Shown here one piece after another: positions 23,159 to 36,065 of a stretch of DNA of 64,000 bases (positions are counted from its first letter, which is position 1; every line of letters starts with the position of its first letter). The DNA lies in the NCBI GenBank assembly GCA_032821775.1, contig JAVLRN010000004.1, positions 2,914,001-2,978,000 on the forward strand, given 5' to 3'. The notes beneath the pieces are model-generated. The model was given only the letters and a program-made list of their open reading frames with translations, was not told the DNA's origin and made no database searches. Origin of the DNA: Sanguinoderma infundibulare. Taxonomy: Eukaryota > Basidiomycota > Agaricomycetes > Polyporales > Polyporaceae. Made by a program: the position numbers and the translations under genes.

Positions 23159-26100
23159 TTACGACGTATCAGTGTTACGGGAGTCCGATTCGACCTCCTC
23201 TAGCCCAGCCGTGTCCGCGAGTCGACGCGCCATGATCGTCCGATAGCTCTCGTACGAGCGCCAGTCCGGTCCCAATGCGTCCTCGCCCTGCTCGTCCCCA
23301 GTCGAAGTTAACCAATGCCATCGGCAAAGCAAGAAGAACAAGACTCACGAGATCAAGGGCCGCCAGCGCAGAGAGCACGGGCACGAGTCTACGCTGCGCC
23401 TCCGCTCTCAGAGCATCCACGTCCAGCGAAGACGCAAGCCGCATCGTCTGCGCGATCGAACCCTTCAGGTCTGGGTTATTGATGTGCTTACCCTCGAGGT
23501 AGAACGCGAGGTGTCGCCACAGTAGCAGGAGCAGCATCTCCAGCGAGTCTGCAGAGACGATGAGCTGATCTCAGCGTGCGTAATCTCCACCAAAGCACGA
23601 CTGACTTACTCAGAATGGCTAGTGAACGCCTCTTAGCGGTAGCCCGCCACGACGCCAGCTCACGGCCAACGAGGGTCTGCTTTTGCCGCATGTCGAGGTT
23701 CTCGACGAGCGCGGGGTCCGAAATGTGCACGATCTGTATAGACGACGATCGACGATCGATTTTGAGTGATGCGTTCGTTAGCCTCCCTCTATTTCGATCA
23801 TTGGCCGAAATCACGGACCTCCTGAACATTGTCCACCCTGATATGGTCCTTGGACGCGAGCTCAGCGGAGAGGTCGACGATGCGCATCAAGGCCTGTGCG
23901 AGGTCGCGGGAGAGTTCGTCGAGTGCTTCAATCGCATCGCCAATGCTTGGCACTGTAGCTGTAGGAAGAAACTGTAAGCTTCTACGAGCACGCCGAAACC
24001 CTTTAGACGTACGGATGAACCTCGAAGATCGCTCTTCGTGCTTGGGCGCCGTGAGTGCCGGCGAGAACACCAATGTAAAGTCGGCCTCTGTGAAGTCGCT
24101 AGCGGTACCAAGATAAGAAATGATGGCGTTCTTGAGGTGCTCGTCCCGTAGGTGCACCTCCGCACGGAACTTCGATTGCGGTGCAAATTCTGTAGTCAAT
24201 CGGTGATCAGTCACGCGTCATATGATTCACAGATGAATGAACGCACCGAGAGATTGAACGCCAGCGTCAGCCAACTCTGCGTCCGTCTGGGGCTTAACAA
24301 CCTCGGTCCAATGGCGGTCATTCAGACATTTCGAGGCTAGGCTCGAGATGGCACCATGTAGGGCACCAAAGCCCGAGCTAGAGAGCTGAACGCAATCCCA
24401 TCAACGCTGCACGTGGCAATAATCGCAGGGGAGCGAGCTCACCAACTCGGTCCTCGGGATGAGGTGGACCACGCTACCACACAACGAGACAAGAAGACGG
24501 ATCTCCTCCAACACCGAGATGGAGAGCTCGTCCACCTCGTTCTTCAAGAGCAGAACAACAGTGTCCCGATGACTCGACAAGAACTGCAGGGCCTAGATCG
24601 CAAGTGAGCACATGGAGAGATCCTCGATCAAATCCCATTGAAAACTAACGTGGTTCGCCGCAGTAGTGTGCTTGGGACCCAAAGTTATGAGCATGCCGCT
24701 CACGAGCTGCAACGCAGGCAAGAATAGCTGATGGTAACGGTGCACGGCAGACGGTAGGAAGCTGTCGCGGTCTTGGTGCGCATTGGAGTCAGTTATCTTA
24801 CGAGTATCGGCATGAAGAGACACATACCGAGGAAGGCTTGGTCGGCCTCCGGCCTTGCGTCAAGGTAGTCGCACTCCCCGAGGATGGGAAGGACACGTGC
24901 TTCGAGAAGTCGCTCCGCGCCTTGTCGCGTCTGAGCCACGCGCACCAACAGCGACATCTTGGCCTCATAGACATACAGTGGATTCAGGTCGTCTACATTC
25001 GATAACTCGTCAGCGATCCAAGAATGTGGGAGAAAGGATAGTCCGAATGCTAACCAGGGTCAGGCTTGAGAACAGCCTGCAACAGGAGGTCCGACTCCTT
25101 CAAGCCACGCACGAACCCGCCCAAGAACCCTTGTCGCGCCAGTGCCGCGAGCGAGGACGACGATTGCTTCTCCCATCGCGACAAACGGACCAGGGAATCC
25201 AACAGCATGAACGCCACTGTCTTCCAAACCTCCGTGCCGTCAACCGCATCCCGCGACACGATCGCAATCAGCCGCTCCGTAGCCGGCTTCAAGATCGCAA
25301 TGCTGGACTGGATAAGGGACGCTCCGGGAGAAGATTGCCGCACCAGCTGGCCCGAGACCGACACGAGCGACAAGGAGCTGCTGAGTTCGTCCCCAGGTGA
25401 TAACGAGGACGAAAGACCCGAAAACGCATCCTTGCTTGCACTTTCTGGCGCTTCTGCATGGAGGACGAGGTGCAAGTAATTGATGAGGGAAGCATAAAGG
25501 TTCCCGCGCACGAGTTCGATGCGACCGTGGTCCACGACGCACTCCAGGAGGCTCCGGAGGAGCACGTTAAGACGTTCCGCTGGGAGCGCCCCAGCCTCGA
25601 CGTCGCCTCCTGCGGTCTGCATGACAACTTGATGGCGACGATCCTCGCGCAACTTCGTAATCGTCGACAGAATCGTTTCCGACAAAAGGACCGCGGTAGA
25701 CTCTTGGATGTTCGACGAGCGGAGGGACTTGGGGAGGACGTGCAGCAGGTCGAACAGCATGTTCTCTCGGCGGTCGAAAGGCAGACGGTCGAAGCACTTC
25801 ATGAGCGCCATGTCCAGCAGCCTGCGCCACGAGTCGTAGCCCGATGCGGTGGCATACCGAATCTTCCTCCTGTGGTTCTCGATCGCGCAGCTCTCCAGGA
25901 TGTAGTTGGTCTCCGCATCCAGAGCGTCGGCGTTCGCCTTGCTCGCAACACGACCTTGAAGGTGCAGCGTCCGCTTGGCGACCGTCAGAAGGGACAGCAG
26001 CGCGTTCCTGTCCACAACCTCGCAGCCGGATTCGTCGACGCGCACGCAAGACTGTAGGTTCAACTGGCCCAGGAAGTCGAGGTTTTGAGGCTGGACAACC

Positions 26101-29100
26101 AGGCTGTCGGACCAATCGAAATCCAGAGACTGCACCAGCTCGATCATCCTGAGATGGGACTGGCCAACCTCGCGGAACGGCTGGAAGACCTGCATATCCC
26201 AAGCGTCGGTCCCGTCCTCGAGGTGATCTTCCTCGTTTCCGAACATCAACTCCAACAGCTCCGAAACGCTCTTCTGGTGGCCCTTGCTCGTGAGCACGTG
26301 GAGATCCAGAGCGACAAGATCGAGAATCCAGGAACGAAGCTTGAGGAACGCCGCCGTCGCAATGACAGTAGTCACTACCCGCGAGCCATCACCGTACTGG
26401 ATCTCGATAAACGGCTGCTGCTCCGTCGCGGGGACCGTGAAGGGGACCGCGGCGAGGTGTCGTGCGAAGAAGTCCTCACGCGTGCGCAGGTACCGCATGG
26501 TAGGCTCTGACGTCCGTGGATGCTGGCAAAGCTGGAAGATGACGTGGTAGCACCGCTCGGCGAACGCGGGAAGCGTGATAAAAAGCGGCTCCCCAAGAGT
26601 CTGTCTCCTCTCCTTGCCCTTCAAGCGGGGCACCCCAAAGTTGAGCAGGTCGAGGATAGAGTGAACGCAGGAGCGGCGAGCACCCAGAGCATGAGGGTCC
26701 TGGATCGACTTGTCCGGCGACGCGTCGCCAAACAGCAGGAAATGGGCCACGTTGGGGTGCGGGCGGCCCGAATGCGTGTTCTGGATAAACAAGTCCAGGA
26801 TGGCGAGCCGTATCGCTTGGGTAAGCGAGTCCGAGGTAGCGTCAATGTCGGGCGCACCGGCACCTGTCGTCTGCTCGGCAGTCGTCTCCGCTGCCTCGAC
26901 ATCCTCCATGACGTGAGTGTCCAAGGCGCGAAGGTAGCCTTCTAGGATACGAATGCTCTCGCTGCTGCGGTCAACGAGGAGAGCGAGTTGAGTGAGGGCC
27001 GCAGATGAAGTCAACAGGGTGATGATCTTGACACTGAGAAGGACGAGCTCGGGATGTGCTGGGTAGCAGATGTATGCGGCGAGCGCAGGGACGTAGTCAG
27101 GGGTGAAAGACAATGCCTGGTCGAAGCGGATGAAATACGACACGGGGGGCACCTCGCCAATCAGCGCGGGTTCGTTGAGCTCCGTCAGGAGGGGCAGGAA
27201 GACGTCAAGGAAGATATCCTGAATCTCGAGAACACGGTGGATGATCCTCAATACGCGGGTGATGGTCGTCCGGTAATAAGGTTCTTCCTGCGCCAGACCC
27301 TTTTCAAAACCATCCAGCCCTTCAACCAGGTAGGAGAGGATGGACGCCTGAAGCGGACTTGCAGTCAGGAGGCGTCGTAGCAGGTCGAAACCGGGGTGAA
27401 GCGCGAGCTGGATGACAGCCTCTTTGGTCGGTTGCAACTCCTCGACGGTTGTGACGAGGGACTCCAGGTCGAAGCTCGCGAGGGAACGCTCGATGAAGCA
27501 GAGGCATAGGTCGTTCATATGCCATCTATCCGAAGGGCGGAGGTACTCCCTGGCTGGAATCCGCGCGAACACGTTATCCACCACAAAGGATACGAAGGGC
27601 CCGATGCCAGAAGTCCGATACGGCGTGCCCAGATTCTCGGGGATGGTGTTGATGGGCGTTGGGTCTGCCACACGCTCACGAAGAGGTATGCGTTTGGGAG
27701 TATGGATGAGCGTGGCCAGGAGGTTAAGGAATGGGATCGTTGAGGGATACATTTTATACACGGCCTCGACCTCGTCCAACTCCAGCTCGACACCGCGGCC
27801 GACGGAGAGGCCACCTCCAGCGCCGTGGGGAACGCGGACGTTGATGACCTCGAGTCTCTCCATGAGCTGCCAGACGGACTTGCAGATCTCCACACCTGCC
27901 GCGCCTGCTCCGGGAGCGCAGAAGGCAGCGAGGGTGTCGAAAACTGCGCCCTTCAGCTCAAGAGGGAGACCGAGCGGAATCAGGGAAACCATGGTGGGGA
28001 TGGCGCGGAAACGAGCATGCCCGGAGATGTTGACGCGTGCGGGGACGGAGTTCGTGACGACGACAGATAACAGTCGAAGGAACGATTGGGCCAACAACAC
28101 GTCCTGCTGCGAAAGCTGAATCTGTTGCGGGCGTGGTGGTGGAGGCGGCGGCTGGTTGAACTGATTGCTTCCGAATCCGTGTTGCGATCCCGCAATCTGC
28201 TGCGGCACATTAGTCCGAGGAGGCTGGCCAGCCGCGGCCCAAGATTCGAGCAAAGTAAAGATCGAGCTCCAAGACACGGAAGGGCCGGCGTTGAAGTGTC
28301 CAGAAGATGCCGCTGCGGCAGGCGCCCCAGGAACATCACCGCTGCCACGAACGAGGTAGTTGTATGCGAGCTCGCTGCATTGCTGCCCGTTCGCAAGACC
28401 TGAAAGCATGTCAAAGAGTGCCATCGACATATCCACGTCGCGGGCTTGCGTGGACCAGATGGACCATTGCAAGAATGCAGCGAGTTTCCCAGAGCTCAGC
28501 TCGACGTACTCCCTGTAAGAGGAGCGTTGGCCTGGAAAGACGGTTCCTGCACTCCAAAAGTGTAGTGCGCGTTCAGGTGGTAGCAGAGTGTAGAGCATCC
28601 CGACGAAAGAGAAAAGCATGGCCATGTCGTTCCTTGGAGGAGCTGTCGGCTGCTCTGCAGTTCCAGAGCGTGAAACTCCTTGAGGCTGCGCGGTGCGGAA
28701 CATCCTTGTCCGATCTGCACGCGCACCAGCGAGCAAGAGGTCTTCCTGCCGCTGCTTGATCTTCCGGAGCTCGGAGGACGCTTGTGTGATTAGCGAACGC
28801 ACCAACGCCTCGCAGGCCTCGAGGATGACAGATTGGAAGTCTTCCGCTGGCAACTCAAGCTGTAGGTCCTGCTCCGTGATGGGCAACGCTGACCCTGCAT
28901 ACGAGGTCGTCGCATTTGCCGTCTGCCTCTTCTGGAAGAGTGTCAGGGTGCGCACAAGGTACGTGAAGCAATCACCCTGGACCGCGTTCCAGATTTGCGT
29001 CTCCAGCTCGTCCGACTTGAATCCATCCGTGTTCTCCAGCGAAGGGTCTGCGCGACGCGCAGATGCGAGGAAGAGCGTCCACTTGAGAAGGACCGTTGCC

Positions 29101-30155
29101 TTAAGCCCCGGTTCGGACCACTCCTTCGTGATATCGAGTTTGCGTTTCATCTCCTGCACCAACTGTCCATCCGCGAGCAGGGCTTTGCGTGCTTGCCCAC
29201 CCGCAGAATCAGGGTCGACGATGTCGAAAGCGGTCAGAACGGTGGGAAGAATGTAGAAGATCATAGGGTGGCGCGGGTTCGCGCCAAGCCAATCAACGAC
29301 CTTCGGAATCTCCTTGGACGAGAGGTGACCCATACGGGCGAGGAGGAACAGCGCCACCGCAAGTGTACGTCGTTCATATTTGAGAGACTCGCATCGAGCG
29401 TTGAGAATGTCCACACCCAACCATGCGTTTGGCCCTGCTGGACGCGTTTGGATGTGTCCCACTAAGAATACATAACACGACTCACCTTGTGTAGGCGCTA
29501 CCGTCTCGCTCTTCGCGTTCTGCCTGGCCACCTGTGCCTTGGCGAGAGTGTTCCCGACATTGTGAATCTCCTGGAAGACCTTCATCGCTAACGACAGCGC
29601 CGCGCCAGCGCGTCCTCCAGGGTTGAGCAGCTGTTGCCGCACGAACATGTCTATTCGTTGGTGGAGTGGCGACGCGTCTCCAGTCTCCGCGCGTTCGGCC
29701 GCCTGCAAGATTGTGCCCAAGCAATCCGCCAACTCCCGCCGTCGTGTGTGGTACTCCATGATGGCTGCCTCGATGCATCGTTCTGGTGTGAGGTTCGGGT
29801 TGTGTGTCATGACGTCCTGGAGGAGGCCTGCGGCATAGCGTTCTGAACATTCCAGCTGCTGGGAAACGAACAGGGCCTGTTTCGCGAAGTCTGCGTTGAC
29901 CGCAACGGAACGGCCGTTGATCGTGATTTTCCCTGGCACAAGGGTTCATATATGCAGCATATATGCGCAGATTTGGAACGCACCTGACTCGAGCTCGCGT
30001 TGCTCCTGTGAATTCCGCGGCCCGACATCGTACAAGTTCACGAGCTGCGGCTGGTGCGCCATGAGCTCTTCGAAAAACTCCTGTTCGCCATTTGGAAGAC
30101 CCCTCGAGCTGAAAGCAGAAGACAGCACCGCCCGCAAGCGCGATACAGAGGACAT
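23159..30155 (-). CDS. NUP192: Nucleoporin Nup192/Nup205
   Basis: This is the large inner-ring scaffold nucleoporin of the nuclear pore complex. The start is the ATG at 30155 (MSSVSRLRAVLSSAF). Exon 1 (29984-30155), exon 2 (29486-29932) and the very long exon 3 (25055-29434) join in phase and code for 1,666 residues. About ten smaller exons from 24992 down to the stop at 23159 bring the total to roughly 2,100, normal for the family. An apparent start at 29939 is only the end of intron 1. The protein is an all-helical solenoid rich in Leu; recognisable stretches include ARMGHLSSKEIPKVVDWLG, MLYTLLPPERALHFW and PFLNLLATLIHTPKR. The C-terminus (MARRLADTAGLEEVESD) lies just outside the right inverted-repeat flank. 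Borders of the small 3' exons were not all fixed. Confidence 0.93.
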
Positions 30156-30413
30156 TGGTAGAGGATGAGCCGAGAAGCGAGAAGGGACAAGAATAAGGTC
30201 GTGGTCAAAGCTGCACGGTGCGCGCTGCCGGCGCCTGGTCGAGAGACGCGTGCGACATGGTGTCGCGCGTCGCGCGAGCGGGCCAGAGTCCGAAGACCTC
30301 GTGCATTCCTCCTTCCCCCATCGAAGCCTCACCCGGTCCCCATCGCCTTCTCTCCCTCCCGCCATCACCCGCCCTGCGTCGTAGTCACTCTCGCTCTACT
30401 CCGCTCTCTCATA

Positions 30414-31252
30414 ATGGACTCTATAATCTACCGGCAGTATAGTGGCGAGTCTGAATTACCTCATATAATGGCACTCGTTCAGCATGAACTGAGTGAGCCG
30501 TATGTTATCTACACGTACCGCTATTTCCTCCAGCAATGGTGCGTCCAACCCTCGCAGACCCCTCATGAACCTTGACTGACATCTGAGCGCGTAGGCCTCA
30601 CCTGGCGTTCCTCGTACGTCGACCGTGAATTAGTAGAAAGGTGTGACGCTGACCGTGGTTGTCGACGGCGTCTTGGTGTTAGGCTTATCCGAGTCAGTCG
30701 TCTGACCCGGTGGGTGTCGTTGTTTGCAAGCAAAGCATGCATCGAGATGTCACGAACAGGGGTTATATTGCGATGCTCAGTGTGCATAAGAGCTGGCGGA
30801 AGAGGGGGATAGGTGAGTGGCCACCATCGTCGCCGTCCGATAGCATCTTGCTGATTTAGCGCAGCGAGTACCCTTGTCCGCCGGACCATCGAGGTCATGA
30901 AGGACAACGGAGTCGAAGAGGTAGTGTATCTTTGGACTATGTCTCTCTCTGTTGCCCCCTTTCTAATCTCTGTGCGCTGTAGGTGGTACTCGAGACGGAG
31001 TACGATAACTCGGCAGCATTATCGCTGTACGAGTCTCTGGGCTTTATCCGTGAGAAGCGGCTCTTCCGTTTCTATCTGAACGGCAAGGACGCCTTCAGAC
31101 TAGTCCTAGTCATTCCCCCGCCGGAGGTCGACGAGGACGAAGATTCCAAATTGGTCCCGAAGCCGCTACCAATCCGGTTCCTCACACCGGCACGAACCAT
31201 CGCTATACCCACACTGCCGTACGATAGCGATGACGAAGTCTCTTCGCGGTGA
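30414..31252 (+). CDS. NAA30: N-alpha-acetyltransferase Naa30 (NatC catalytic subunit, Mak3)
   Basis: Five exons close in phase to 199 residues: 30414-30538, 30595-30613, 30683-30812, 30865-30920 and 30983-31252. The protein is a GNAT-fold enzyme that acetylates N-terminal Met followed by a hydrophobic residue on nascent chains at the ribosome. Family blocks are [38 protein letters not shown] with the acetyl-CoA loop RKRGIG, and [20 protein letters not shown] followed by [16 protein letters not shown]-terminal tail of about 45 residues is less conserved. The gene is divergent from Nup192, and only about 260 bp separate the two starts, so they probably share a promoter region. Confidence 0.94.
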
Positions 31253-32153
31253 TTAGATGTTAAGTTATGATGCTCGCTAGTTCTCGTCACTACCTTCCCC
31301 TGTTTCCCTCACGATCCCCGTTTTCGCTGTTGTACAACGTATCTTGGTCTCCCTCCCCACTCCACCTGTGTATCACTCGTGTACCACTAGTATTCCCGGG
31401 CTAGCCTCATAATGTTATTTTGCTTGTACAGTCGGTCTTTCAGCTATACTCTACTGTCACGCTTCTGCTATCGTCCACGTTTTACCCATACACTACCGCT
31501 GCTACTGGCCGTTCTACGGTATCTTTCGTGGAGTATTATTCCATCAATGCTATGCATGAGATTATGGTTATGGAACGAACGGAGTACAAACCTCCCAATG
31601 TCAGGAACCTGCAGAATGACGGAAAGGTGGGCAAGCTTACCGATACGTTCATTGTTCCCTCAAGAGGTTATCTAAACGGGATTGAGGAAGCTAAAGTGTT
31701 GTGCTGACTGAAACGGCGGTTATTCCACGCCTTGGACGAGACGAGGGATGAGGAAGTTGGGAAGCTCCACGTCGAAGCTCATCGACATCGGTCGGGATGT
31801 GCTTGACGCGTCTGAACGAACCGTACTCGATCAGCAGCTTCCGCTCTCGGGCGTTCAAACTGTCATCCAACGTGTCCTTCGGCGGAACTCCTCTGAATCC
31901 GTCACGCTGTTCAGAAGGCTCACCGGGAGAATTTGCTGGGCGCGAACTCCGTTCGACGATACTCCGTGCGGTGCAGAGGCTGAGAAGCGCGGTGATGGGG
32001 CACAGGACGACGTGGCAGCGTTTGCGATGCAACACCGGGCGGACCCCGTGCATCCCCTTCTCCGTTCTCGAAATTTCCCCGGAGGTGGACGAGTGGGGAA
32101 CTGCCTAATGGGGCACAGACGCGCGAGGAGCCGCGCGTGATGGGGTGCATTTG
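31253..32153. other. Intergenic, no gene seen
   Basis: About 900 bases between NAA30 and the BiP promoter. ORFs at 31412-31707 and 31748-32140 show no protein-like features or usable splice sites. Confidence 0.5.
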
Positions 32154-32162
32154 GCCACGTCA
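32154..32162 (-). promoter_or_regulatory. UPRE-like site 1 (Hac1/XBP1 type)
   Basis: Reads TGACGTGGC on the minus strand, matching the XBP1/Hac1-type unfolded-protein response core TGACGTGG. It lies about 140 bases upstream of the BiP ATG. Confidence 0.6.
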
Positions 32163-32215
32163 GTCGCAAAGGAGACACGCGAGGTCCCTGGGGTCTGGAC
32201 CTGTGCTGGAGATGT

Positions 32216-32224
32216 TGACGTGGC
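32216..32224 (+). promoter_or_regulatory. UPRE-like site 2 (Hac1/XBP1 type)
   Basis: TGACGTGGC on the plus strand, about 80 bases before the BiP ATG and inverted with respect to site 1. A weak TATA-like AATAAATACG follows near 32241. Confidence 0.6.
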
Positions 32225-32301
32225 GAGTTGCACTCTGCCAGAATAAATACGCGCGGGCCACTGCAGGCGGACAAACACCTCTCTCCCTTTGTTCTCTCAT
32301 C

Positions 32302-33009
32302 ATGTCTCTGCCCCGTCGACCGACGCGGACACAGTCTCGACGGCTGCTGTCGTCCATGTCCCTTGTCTTCCTCGCCTTCCTCGCTCTCATTCTTTTGTGC
32401 CCGGTTTCCGTCAAGGCTGATGAAGACAAGGCGAAATACGGTCCCGTAATTGGTATCGGTAAGTAGCAACGTGTTTTCGGGCGTGTTCGCCATCTCACCT
32501 CGCCTACAGATCTCGGAACGACGTACTCTTGCGTCGGTGTTCAGCGTGGTGGACGTGTCGAGATCATCGCCAACGACCAGGGTCACCGTATCACCCCCTC
32601 TTGGGTCGCCTTTTCGGATGAGGAACGACTGTAAGTCTCTGCTTGCTTCTCTACCTAGAAGCATACCAACCCGTGCGTTCGTAGTGTTGGTGACAGCGCG
32701 AAGAACGCGTTCCACTCCAACCCCGAGAACACTGTCTTCGACGCCAAGCGTCTTATTGGTCGCAAGTTCGATGACACCGAAATCCAGCGCGACATGAAGC
32801 ACTGGCCTTTCAAGGTCACTAACAAGAGTGGAAAGCCCAGTGTCCAGGTCAAATACCGCGGCGAGAAACGTGATTTCGTACGTTGAGCCCACTGATCTTG
32901 TCTTGCCCTTAAGCTCACATTATTCCCCAGACTCCCGAGGAGATCTCCGCTATGGTCTTGGGCAAGATGAAGGAGACTGCCGAGGCTTATCTCGGCCGCT
33001 CCGTCTCGC

Positions 33010-33044
<35 letters not shown>

Positions 33045-33248
33045 GCCCAGCGTCAGGCCACCAAGGATGCCGGTGTTATTGCTGGACTTCAGGTTCTCCG
33101 CATCATCAACGAGCCCACCGCTGCTGCCATCGCCTACGGTCTTGACAAGAAGGGTGGCGAGTCTCAGATCATCGTCTACGATCTCGGTGGAGGTACCTTC
33201 GATGTCTCCCTTCTTTCCATCGACGACGGTGTCTTCGAGGTTTTGGCT

Positions 33249-33290
<42 letters not shown>

Positions 33291-34601
33291 CGCGTCATCG
33301 ACTACCTCGTCAAGCAGTACAAGAAGAAGACCAGTACCGATGTTACCAGCAACCTCCGCGCCATGGGCAAGCTCAAGCGCGAGGTCGAGAAGGCCAAGCG
33401 TACCCTTTCTTCCCAACAGTCCACTCGCATCGAGATCGAGGCATTCGAGAACGGCAACGACTTCTCTGAGACCCTCACCCGCGCCAAGTTCGAGGAGCTC
33501 AACATGGATCTCTTCCGTAAGACCATGAAGCCCGTCGAGCAGGTCCTCAAGGACGCCAACCTCAAGAAGGAGGATATCAACGAGATCGTCCTCGTCGGCG
33601 GTTCGACCCGAATCCCCAAGGTCCAGCAGCTCCTTAAGGAGTACTTCGGCAAGGAGCCCTCGAAGGGTATCAACCCCGATGAGGCCGTCGCGTACGGTGC
33701 TGCCGTCCAGGGTGGTATTCTCGCCGGTGACGAGTCGCTCGGTGACGTCGTCCTCGTCGATGTTAACGCCCTTACGCTCGGTATCGAGACTACTGGTGGT
33801 GTCATGACCAAGATCATCCCCCGTAACACCGTCATCCCCACTCGTAAGAGCCAGATGTGCGTCGTTTCTTGTTCGCCTTGGCTTGAACCGATGCTGACAG
33901 TTGTTTCTCTAGCTTCTCGACTGCTGCCGACAACCAGCAGACGGTGTTGATCCAGGTATACGAGGGTGAGCGTTCGTTGACGAAGGACAACAACCTCCTT
34001 GGCAAGTTCGAGCTCTCCGGTATCCCCCCTGCACCCCGTGGTGTCCCTCAGATTGAGGTTACCTTCGAGGTCGACGCCAACGGTATCATGAAGATCTCGG
34101 CGGCGGACAAGGGAACGTAAGTAACGATCGCTTTGCATCGATTGCAAACCGATGGCTGACTGACGCGTCGTTGATAGTGGCAAGTCTGAGTCAATCACCA
34201 TCACGAACGAGAAGGGCCGCCTTTCGCCCGAGGAGATAGAGCGCATGGTGAAGGAGGCTGAGGAGTTCGCGGCGGAGGACGAGGCCCAGCGCAAGCGCAT
34301 CGAGGCCCTTAACCACCTCTCCTCGTTCGTCTACGGCCTCAAGAACCAGCTCGGTGACCAGGAGGGTCTCGGCGGGAAGCTCGAGGACGACGACAAGAAG
34401 ACGATCCTCGCCGCGATCAAGGACGTGACGGACTGGATCGACGAGAACGGCCAGTCGGCGACCGCGGAGGAACTGGAAGAGAAGCTCAGCGAGGTGCAGA
34501 GCGTTGTGAACCCGATCACGAGCAAGCTCTACTCTGGCTCCGGCGGTCCGTCGGGCGCGGACGACGACGACGAATTCAGCAGGTCGCACGACGAGCTGTG
34601 A
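32302..34601 (+). CDS. KAR2: ER Hsp70 chaperone BiP/Kar2
   Basis: Six exons close in phase to 674 residues: 32302-32458, 32510-32630, 32685-32877, 32931-33856, 33913-34116 and 34178-34601. A signal peptide ([20 protein letters not shown]) leads into the nucleotide-binding domain, with [65 protein letters not shown] and [17 protein letters not shown]. The substrate-binding domain follows, with [20 protein letters not shown], and the C-terminus is HDEL, the fungal ER-retrieval signal. BiP helps import, fold and quality-control secretory proteins and restrains the unfolded-protein sensor Ire1. Two TGACGTGGC sites upstream fit control by Hac1. Nothing looks broken. Confidence 0.97.
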
Positions 34602-35081
34602 TGAGATGTGATGCAGGATTGTGGTTTGGGGTGTTTTGTTTGTGACACGCATTACACGTACGCATCGCATTGATTTGTGTTTTTATTATTCTGGAGCAAA
34701 ATAATTATGTTACGAGCCGTGTCATAGCATACCATCGCAATAGACCTGGGCTTCATGAGGCATGTGTACATGTATGATTGTGTGCTGCGCGCCGTGGGCG
34801 TGAGTGGTATAAGTTCAAGTTGTTCTTGAGCTAGACAGAATATGTGTTTGTGCGGTACGCGTACGTGTGGAAGGATGTAAGCGAAGATAACCCCTTTCCT
34901 TACCTTCCTTGAGGCTAACGTATCATCGAGATTAGCAGCTGACGAGCACCACGGAAGGACTGGCTTCATCAACTCAACTGAGCCTTTCTTAAGCAAGCGA
35001 CGACTCCTCCTGTCGTCTCCGGTTCTGGCAATCCTTCACGGCGTCCAGCACCCTTTGCTAGCTTTCCTCCGGATTCAAAAC
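34602..35081. other. 3' flank of BiP, no gene seen
   Basis: An AT-richer 3' region with several short T/A runs. Minus-strand ORFs at 34652-34996 and 34969-35175 have no recognisable features. Confidence 0.5.
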
Positions 35082-35309
35082 CTCGGGTACGAGATGGGGG
35101 AAGAGCCGGTCGATCCATCGCGCAAACTCCGGCACCAGCGCGTCGTCGATGTCCGCCCGCTGCACACTGAAACACTCCAGCCTGTGGCCCACGACGGCAG
35201 GGTGTCGACTCACACTACGCGCCCCATAGGTCGGAATAAGTGAAAGGAAAAGCCGGAAGAATCGCGTTTCACGATCGTAAGTCGGGGCTAATTCGGACTA
35301 GTAGAAACT
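35082..35309 (-). pseudogene. Possible remnant of an F-box-type protein C-terminus
   Basis: An open frame of about 75 codons without a Met reads like a protein end (RHPAVVGHRLECFSVQRADI, LVPEFARWIDRLFPHLVPEV) and stops at a TAG. Ends of this flavour, with Phe-x-x-x-Ile/Leu-Phe-Pro, are common in agaricomycete F-box proteins. No N-terminal part is present, so I take it as debris. Confidence 0.35.
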
Positions 35310-35437
35310 TCGGAGGTTTTGCGATGTAGGGGAAATACACATGTTTTCGCTACTATGCTTGCCGCCCGAGAGACCCAACAAATACTCATAATTATAACGA
35401 ATAGAAAACAGGTGAAAAAAAAACTTGAATTGAGCGT

Positions 35438-35935
35438 CTAACACTTCCATCTCTCCTCCCACTCGCCACGTCGCCTCCTCGTCACCACGCCCAAGGCATC
35501 CCCTCCCTCCCCCTCAGTATCAACACTACTGTCCAGCCCCAGCTTGCATCCGACGTCACTCCCACCTTGGACCCCACCTCCCTGAACATCACTGGTCCCG
35601 GCTCCCCGCTCAAGGCGAAGCACATGTACGACCGCGACTGCCAGTGCGCTGACCGTGAGCAGGAGCGCAATGCCTCCCTCAACCCCATCCAGGCCGTCCA
35701 CAGCCGCGAGGGGTCCGGGAAGTACACAGGCGGTGGTGGTGGCGGAAAGGGTGCTGCGAACCTGAGGCTGCTCACGTCCGAGGACAGATGTGGCGAGCCC
35801 GATTGAGGAGATCATCACGGACGTCGTCGAGCAGACGATGCGCGCATGTGGCGATGGCCTGGTGTCTGTGACAAACCTGCCACTCGAGGTGCGCATTGAG
35901 CAGCTTGTGATGCCCAGCAAGGTGCGGAAGAGCAA
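35438..35935 (-). CDS. Uncertain ORF with one membrane-like segment
   Basis: A 165-codon frame with a hydrophobic stretch (GGIALLLTVSALAVAVVHVL) and an acidic/Gly tail ending REWEERWKC-like. Plus-strand sequence across 35790-35937 also looks coding (SPIEEIITDVVEQTMR, LPLEVRIEQLVMPSKVRK), so the two strands compete. I cannot decide which, if either, is real. Confidence 0.22.
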   Translation of the reverse strand: MLFRTLLGITSCSMRTSSGRFVTDTRPSPHARIVCSTTSVMISSIGLATSVLGREQPQVRSTLSATTTACVLPGPLAAVDGLDGVEGGIALLLTVSALAVAVVHVLRLERGAGTSDVQGGGVQGGSDVGCKLGLDSSVDTEGEGGDALGVVTRRRRGEWEERWKC

Positions 35936-36065
35936 AGGTGAGCTTCGTCCTCCCTCTCCCTCTCAAGCTCCCCGCTTCCTTCCCCTTCACTTTGTCCAAC
36001 AAATGCTCTCGCCACGAACTCGACCATGCTGCCCTTGAACTCCGTGCTTCCGACACTAGATCCCA

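Noticed and set aside
29482..29949. Start codon MNPCARENHDQ or MPGKITING near 29940-29949
   Set aside because: These lie at the end of Nup192 intron 1; the true start is the ATG at 30155, with the ELESG-KITINGRS splice.
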